Part shown: in pieces, positions 14,593 through 16,628 of the stretch
Numbering within the stretch: position 1 is the stretch's first letter
How the letters are laid out: each line of letters opens with the position of its first letter
NCBI GenBank assembly: GCA_016938245.1
Contig: JAFGUY010000033.1
Coordinates: 1-16,628, forward strand
Reading direction: 5' to 3'
Source of the DNA: Candidatus Omnitrophota bacterium
GTDB lineage: Bacteria > Omnitrophota > Gorgyraeia > Gygaellales > Profunditerraquicolaceae
DNA length: 16,628 nucleotides
Notes under the pieces: generated by a model
The model's database searches: none
Seen by the model: the letters and a program-made list of their open reading frames with translations, nothing else
What the model was told of the DNA's origin: nothing
Program-made: the position numbers and the translations under genes

Positions 14593-15897
14593 ATGAAGCC
14601 ACTTAATATCCTGCCTGCCTTAAAATTAAAGGGCGCAGTCATTTTACCCGGAGATAAGTCCATAGCCCACCGCGCGGTATTCTTAAGCGCAATCAGTTGC
14701 GGTAAGACTATCCTTTATAACTTTCCCTTTAATGATGATTGCCTGGCTACGCTTGATATCTTCAGGGAGCTTGGTGTTAAAATCAGCAAGATAAAGCCAC
14801 AGCGGATAATTATATCTTCAAAGGGGCTTAATAGCCTGAAGCCGCCTAAACGGGATTTATTTATTAAAGAATCGGGGACGACCTTTAGACTTCTTTTAGG
14901 CCTTTTGGCTGCACAGAAGTTTACGGTAACCCTTAAGGCCGGCAGGGCGCTTTCTTTAAGGCCTATGCTTAGGGTTATTAATCCATTAAAGCAAATGGGC
15001 GCAGATATTACTCCAGAATATCCGCCTATTACTATAAAAGGCGCTCAATTAAAGGGCATTGATTATAAACTTCCGGTTGCCTCTGCTCAGGTAAAATCAG
15101 CCATACTTTTAGCCGGGCTTTATACAAAGAAGAGGACAAGGGTTATTGAGCTTCAAAAGTCGCGCGACCATACAGAGCGCATGCTTAAGCTTTTTAAGGC
15201 CGGTATTAAAATCAGCGGCAATACTATTACTCTTAAAGGAGGAAGCGAGCTTAAAACGCCCCGCAGGATAGATATCCCCGGCGATATATCCTCAGCCGCC
15301 TTTTTTATGGTTGCTGCAACTATCATTCCGCGCTCAGAGGTGGTTATAAAGAATGTTAATCTTAATCAAAGCAGGCTGGGGGCAGTGTATGCCCTGGCGA
15401 GAATGGGGGGATGCATTAAGATTTTAAAAGCTAACAGATATATTCCCCGCGCGCAAGAACCCTCGGGTGACATCCTGGTAAGGGCAAGCAGGCTTAAGGG
15501 TATAAGGATAGGCAAGAAAGAGATTCCTTCTTTGATTGATGAATTACCTATTATTATGGTGGCGGCTTCTTTAGCAAAGGGTAAGACTGTGCTTTCAGGT
15601 ATCGGCGAGCTAAGGGTGAAAGAGACAGACCGCATAGCTTCTATGACGGAGAATTTAAGGAAGATGGGTGTTTCTATTAAGGTAACGAAAACAAGGAGTA
15701 ATTCCGAAGAAATTATCATTTACGGCAGGGGGGAGCTTAACGGAGCTTCTTTAAAAAGTTTCGGTGACCACCGCAGCGCTATGAGTATGGTTGTAGCTGC
15801 CTTTGCAGCAAAGGGCAAATCCCGCATCGATGACGTCTCTTGTATAAATAAGTCTTTCCCTGATTTTGTCGATAACCTTTATTCTTTAAGAAAGTAA
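14593..15897 (+). CDS. aroA: 3-phosphoshikimate 1-carboxyvinyltransferase (EPSP synthase)
   Basis: Catalyses the sixth step of the shikimate pathway, joining phosphoenolpyruvate to shikimate-3-phosphate. It has 434 residues in the two-domain inside-out barrel typical of the family. Motifs are PGDKSIAHRAVFLSAI (19-34), KESGTTFRLLLGLLA (92-106), SLRPMLRVINPLKQMGA (121-137), PVASAQVKSAILLAGL (161-176), SRDHTERML (190-198), PGDISSAAFFMVAA (229-242), DELPIIMVAA (316-325), LRVKETDRIASM (340-351), FGDHRSAMSMVVAA (390-403) and NKSFPDF (419-425). The SGTT form of the PEP-site loop is that of the class II-like enzymes. The segment before RPM (GRALSL) is a residue shorter than the common GDxSLxxRPM form and lacks its Asp. 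AAAAAGGG at 14581-14588 can serve as ribosome site; the ATG follows the previous stop directly. Confidence 0.96.
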   Translation: MKPLNILPALKLKGAVILPGDKSIAHRAVFLSAISCGKTILYNFPFNDDCLATLDIFRELGVKISKIKPQRIIISSKGLNSLKPPKRDLFIKESGTTFRLLLGLLAAQKFTVTLKAGRALSLRPMLRVINPLKQMGADITPEYPPITIKGAQLKGIDYKLPVASAQVKSAILLAGLYTKKRTRVIELQKSRDHTERMLKLFKAGIKISGNTITLKGGSELKTPRRIDIPGDISSAAFFMVAATIIPRSEVVIKNVNLNQSRLGAVYALARMGGCIKILKANRYIPRAQEPSGDILVRASRLKGIRIGKKEIPSLIDELPIIMVAASLAKGKTVLSGIGELRVKETDRIASMTENLRKMGVSIKVTKTRSNSEEIIIYGRGELNGASLKSFGDHRSAMSMVVAAFAAKGKSRIDDVSCINKSFPDFVDNLYSLRK

Positions 15898-15911
15898 AAG
15901 GCCTTTTAATA

Positions 15912-15940
15912 TTGACTATTCTTCTAAAGTTGATTATACT
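15912..15940 (+). promoter_or_regulatory. Promoter upstream of the response regulator
   Basis: TTGACT (15912-15917) and TATACT (15935-15940) are separated by 17 bases, in the 81-base gap between aroA and the response-regulator gene. A second TATAAT at 15945-15950 lies too far from this -35 box (27 bases) and too near the TTGATT at 15930-15935 (9 bases), so the pair given here is preferred. AGGAG at 15968-15972 is the ribosome site, 6 bases before the ATG. Confidence 0.6.
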
Positions 15941-15978
15941 TATATATAATCCTTTAACCTTTTGAATAGGAGACGGGG

Positions 15979-16365
15979 ATGGCCAAAAAACGTATCTTTA
16001 TAGCGGATGATCAGTCAGAAGTACTTTCCTTGTTAAAAGACTTCCTTACTACTAACAATTTTGATGTCATGACCTGCAAGGAATCCAAGAATGTCTTGCG
16101 TCTGATTCGCTCCTTCAAGCCTCACTTAATTCTTTTGGATTTGCTGATGCCTGACTTGGGTGGTTTTGAGGTATGTGAAATCTTAAATAATGAACCTGAG
16201 ACCCGCGGGATACCGATAATTGTCATTTCCGGGTTAAGCGACTCGCTGGATATTAAAAAAGCCTATAAATTAGGCGTAGTGGATTATCTGGTTAAACCTT
16301 TTTCGCTGGACAGTATGCTTAATAAGATCAACCAGGCTATTGCCAATAAGGAGAAGACTTTTTAA
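15979..16365 (+). CDS. Stand-alone receiver-domain response regulator
   Basis: A 128-residue protein consisting of a single CheY-like receiver domain with no DNA-binding or enzymatic output domain. All active-site residues are present: the acidic pair Asp10-Asp11 in FIADDQSE (7-14), the phospho-acceptor Asp54 in ILLDLLMPD (51-59), Ser84 in VISGLSD (82-88), and Lys106 in YLVKPFS (103-109). It is therefore expected to be phosphorylated by a histidine kinase and to act by protein-protein contact, like CheY, Spo0F or DivK. No kinase gene lies beside it in the window, so its partner is unknown. It has its own promoter-like sequence and a clear ribosome site, and seems to be transcribed alone. The five-residue tail after the last helix is short, ruling out a truncated fused domain as far as visible. 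Confidence 0.92.
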   Translation: MAKKRIFIADDQSEVLSLLKDFLTTNNFDVMTCKESKNVLRLIRSFKPHLILLDLLMPDLGGFEVCEILNNEPETRGIPIIVISGLSDSLDIKKAYKLGVVDYLVKPFSLDSMLNKINQAIANKEKTF

Positions 16366-16560
16366 CCTACCGCACATTTACCGCAGGAACAAAACCACCT
16401 GAATTTGCTTAAGTTATGTATAAATCTTAGTTTAATCCGGCATTAAACCCTGACTAGCGCTTTTCCCCGGATATTTTAAAGCAGGCGCAGAAACTCTCTT
16501 GCCTTATCTCCGCATCCAGCTTATCCGACGGAAAAATCACTTAGAAAGTAGAAATAGTAC
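16366..16560. other. Intergenic region without a convincing gene
   Basis: No forward frame stays open for more than about 30 codons with a plausible start and ribosome site. A 28-codon minus-strand frame (16540 down to 16454, GTG start directly after an in-frame stop) has protein-like composition but no ribosome site. TACCGCA occurs twice (16368-16374 and 16379-16385). GTTTAAT (16430-16436) and ATTAAAC (16442-16448) form a 7-bp inverted repeat around CCGGC, without a following T-run. No tRNA-like fold or intrinsic terminator was recognised. The region could be a decayed gene or the distal part of the regulatory region to its right. Confidence 0.5.
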
Positions 16561-16589
16561 TTGACAAAATGTATATTTTTTTATATCAT
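16561..16589 (+). promoter_or_regulatory. Strong sigma70-like promoter at the right edge
   Basis: A perfect TTGACA (16561-16566) is followed after 17 bases by TATCAT (16584-16589), which matches the -10 consensus at five of six positions. Transcription would start about 16596 and run out of the window to the right, so it probably serves a gene just beyond it. The -10 box lies inside a 16-bp dyad. Confidence 0.65.
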
Positions 16590-16597
16590 TTGATATA
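16582..16597. promoter_or_regulatory. Palindromic operator-like site over the -10 box
   Basis: TATATCA (16582-16588) and TGATATA (16591-16597) are perfect inverted 7-mers separated by TT. The dyad covers the -10 box and the expected transcription start, where a dimeric repressor would block initiation. The region is AT-rich, so a chance palindrome remains possible. Confidence 0.45.
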
Positions 16598-16607
16598 GAG
16601 TTATATG

Positions 16608-16628
16608 ACTTACTATAACTTACTATAA
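16608..16628. repeat. Tandem 10-bp repeat at the window edge
   Basis: ACTTACTATA occurs twice in direct succession (16608-16617 and 16618-16627), and the following A agrees with a third copy cut by the window end. A 10-bp period equals one helical turn, so the copies would present the same face of DNA, as in direct-repeat protein-binding sites. It lies about 12-30 bases downstream of the predicted transcription start. Confidence 0.6.

Noticed and set aside
15896..15907. AAAAGGCCTTTT palindrome after aroA, as a terminator
   Set aside because: It has no loop and no T-run after a GC-rich stem, so it does not fit an intrinsic terminator.
15930..15950. TTGATT with TATAAT as the response-regulator promoter
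   Set aside because: The spacer is only 9 bases. The TTGACT/TATACT pair with 17 bases fits much better.
16430..16448. GTTTAAT/ATTAAAC hairpin as a terminator of the response-regulator gene
   Set aside because: The stem is AT-rich and only 7 bp, it lacks a T-tract, and it lies 65 bases after the stop.
16454..16540. A 28-codon minus-strand frame in the right intergenic region
   Set aside because: The composition looks protein-like, but it is too short, starts with GTG immediately after an in-frame stop and has no Shine-Dalgarno.
1..16628. A defence, toxin-antitoxin, prophage, CRISPR or biosynthetic system
   Set aside because: No integrase, restriction, Cas, toxin or phage motifs and no regularly spaced repeats were seen. 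Every large frame is a recognisable housekeeping gene or one of two lone uncharacterised or orphan proteins.

Overview
The window is a compact stretch of bacterial chromosome with every supported gene on the + strand. It carries a division and cell-wall (dcw-type) gene run followed by housekeeping genes. Low-to-moderate GC content, a peptidoglycan pathway (MurC, MurB, Ddl), FtsQ/FtsA, and lipoprotein maturation (LspA, Lgt) indicate a walled bacterium, probably Gram-negative. The gene order (murC-murB-ddl-ftsQ-ftsA-yggS-proC, then mtnP-ileS-dksA-like-lspA-lgt-rluD) and the sequence style suggest a candidate-phylum lineage such as Omnitrophota. That assignment is inference from memory, not a computed placement.

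Layout. Bases 1-52 may hold the last codons of an upstream gene. Bases 54-5976 are a tightly packed wall and division operon: a secreted HEIGH metallopeptidase, murC, murB, ddl, ftsQ and ftsA, with each start overlapping the previous stop. ftsZ, the usual next gene, is absent. A clear promoter (TTGACC-N16-TATAAT) then starts a second unit: yggS (a PLP-binding protein whose mRNA may be almost leaderless), proC, mtnP, ileS, a DksA/TraR-type zinc-finger gene, lspA and lgt. A 69-bp inverted-repeat element sits between lgt and rluD and supplies the last 12 codons of lgt. rluD follows. A second promoter drives a membrane-anchored coiled-coil protein and aroA. A third drives a stand-alone receiver-domain response regulator. 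The last 263 bases contain no convincing gene, but end in a strong promoter-like sequence with a 16-bp dyad over its -10 box and a tandem 10-bp repeat. These look like the control region of a gene beyond the window.

How the genes work together. MurC, MurB and Ddl make cytoplasmic peptidoglycan precursors, and FtsQ and FtsA belong to the divisome that directs their use. LspA and Lgt are two enzymes of the lipoprotein pathway. IleS and RluD serve translation, the DksA-like protein probably acts on RNA polymerase, and ProC, MtnP and AroA serve amino-acid and methionine-salvage metabolism.

I found no phage, CRISPR array, toxin-antitoxin pair, defence system, tRNA or rRNA, and no convincing new multi-gene system. 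The points most worth following are the inverted-repeat element that has rewritten the end of lgt, the ftsZ-less division cluster with an unusual FtsA nucleotide motif, the peptidase heading the cluster, and the operator-like region at the right edge.
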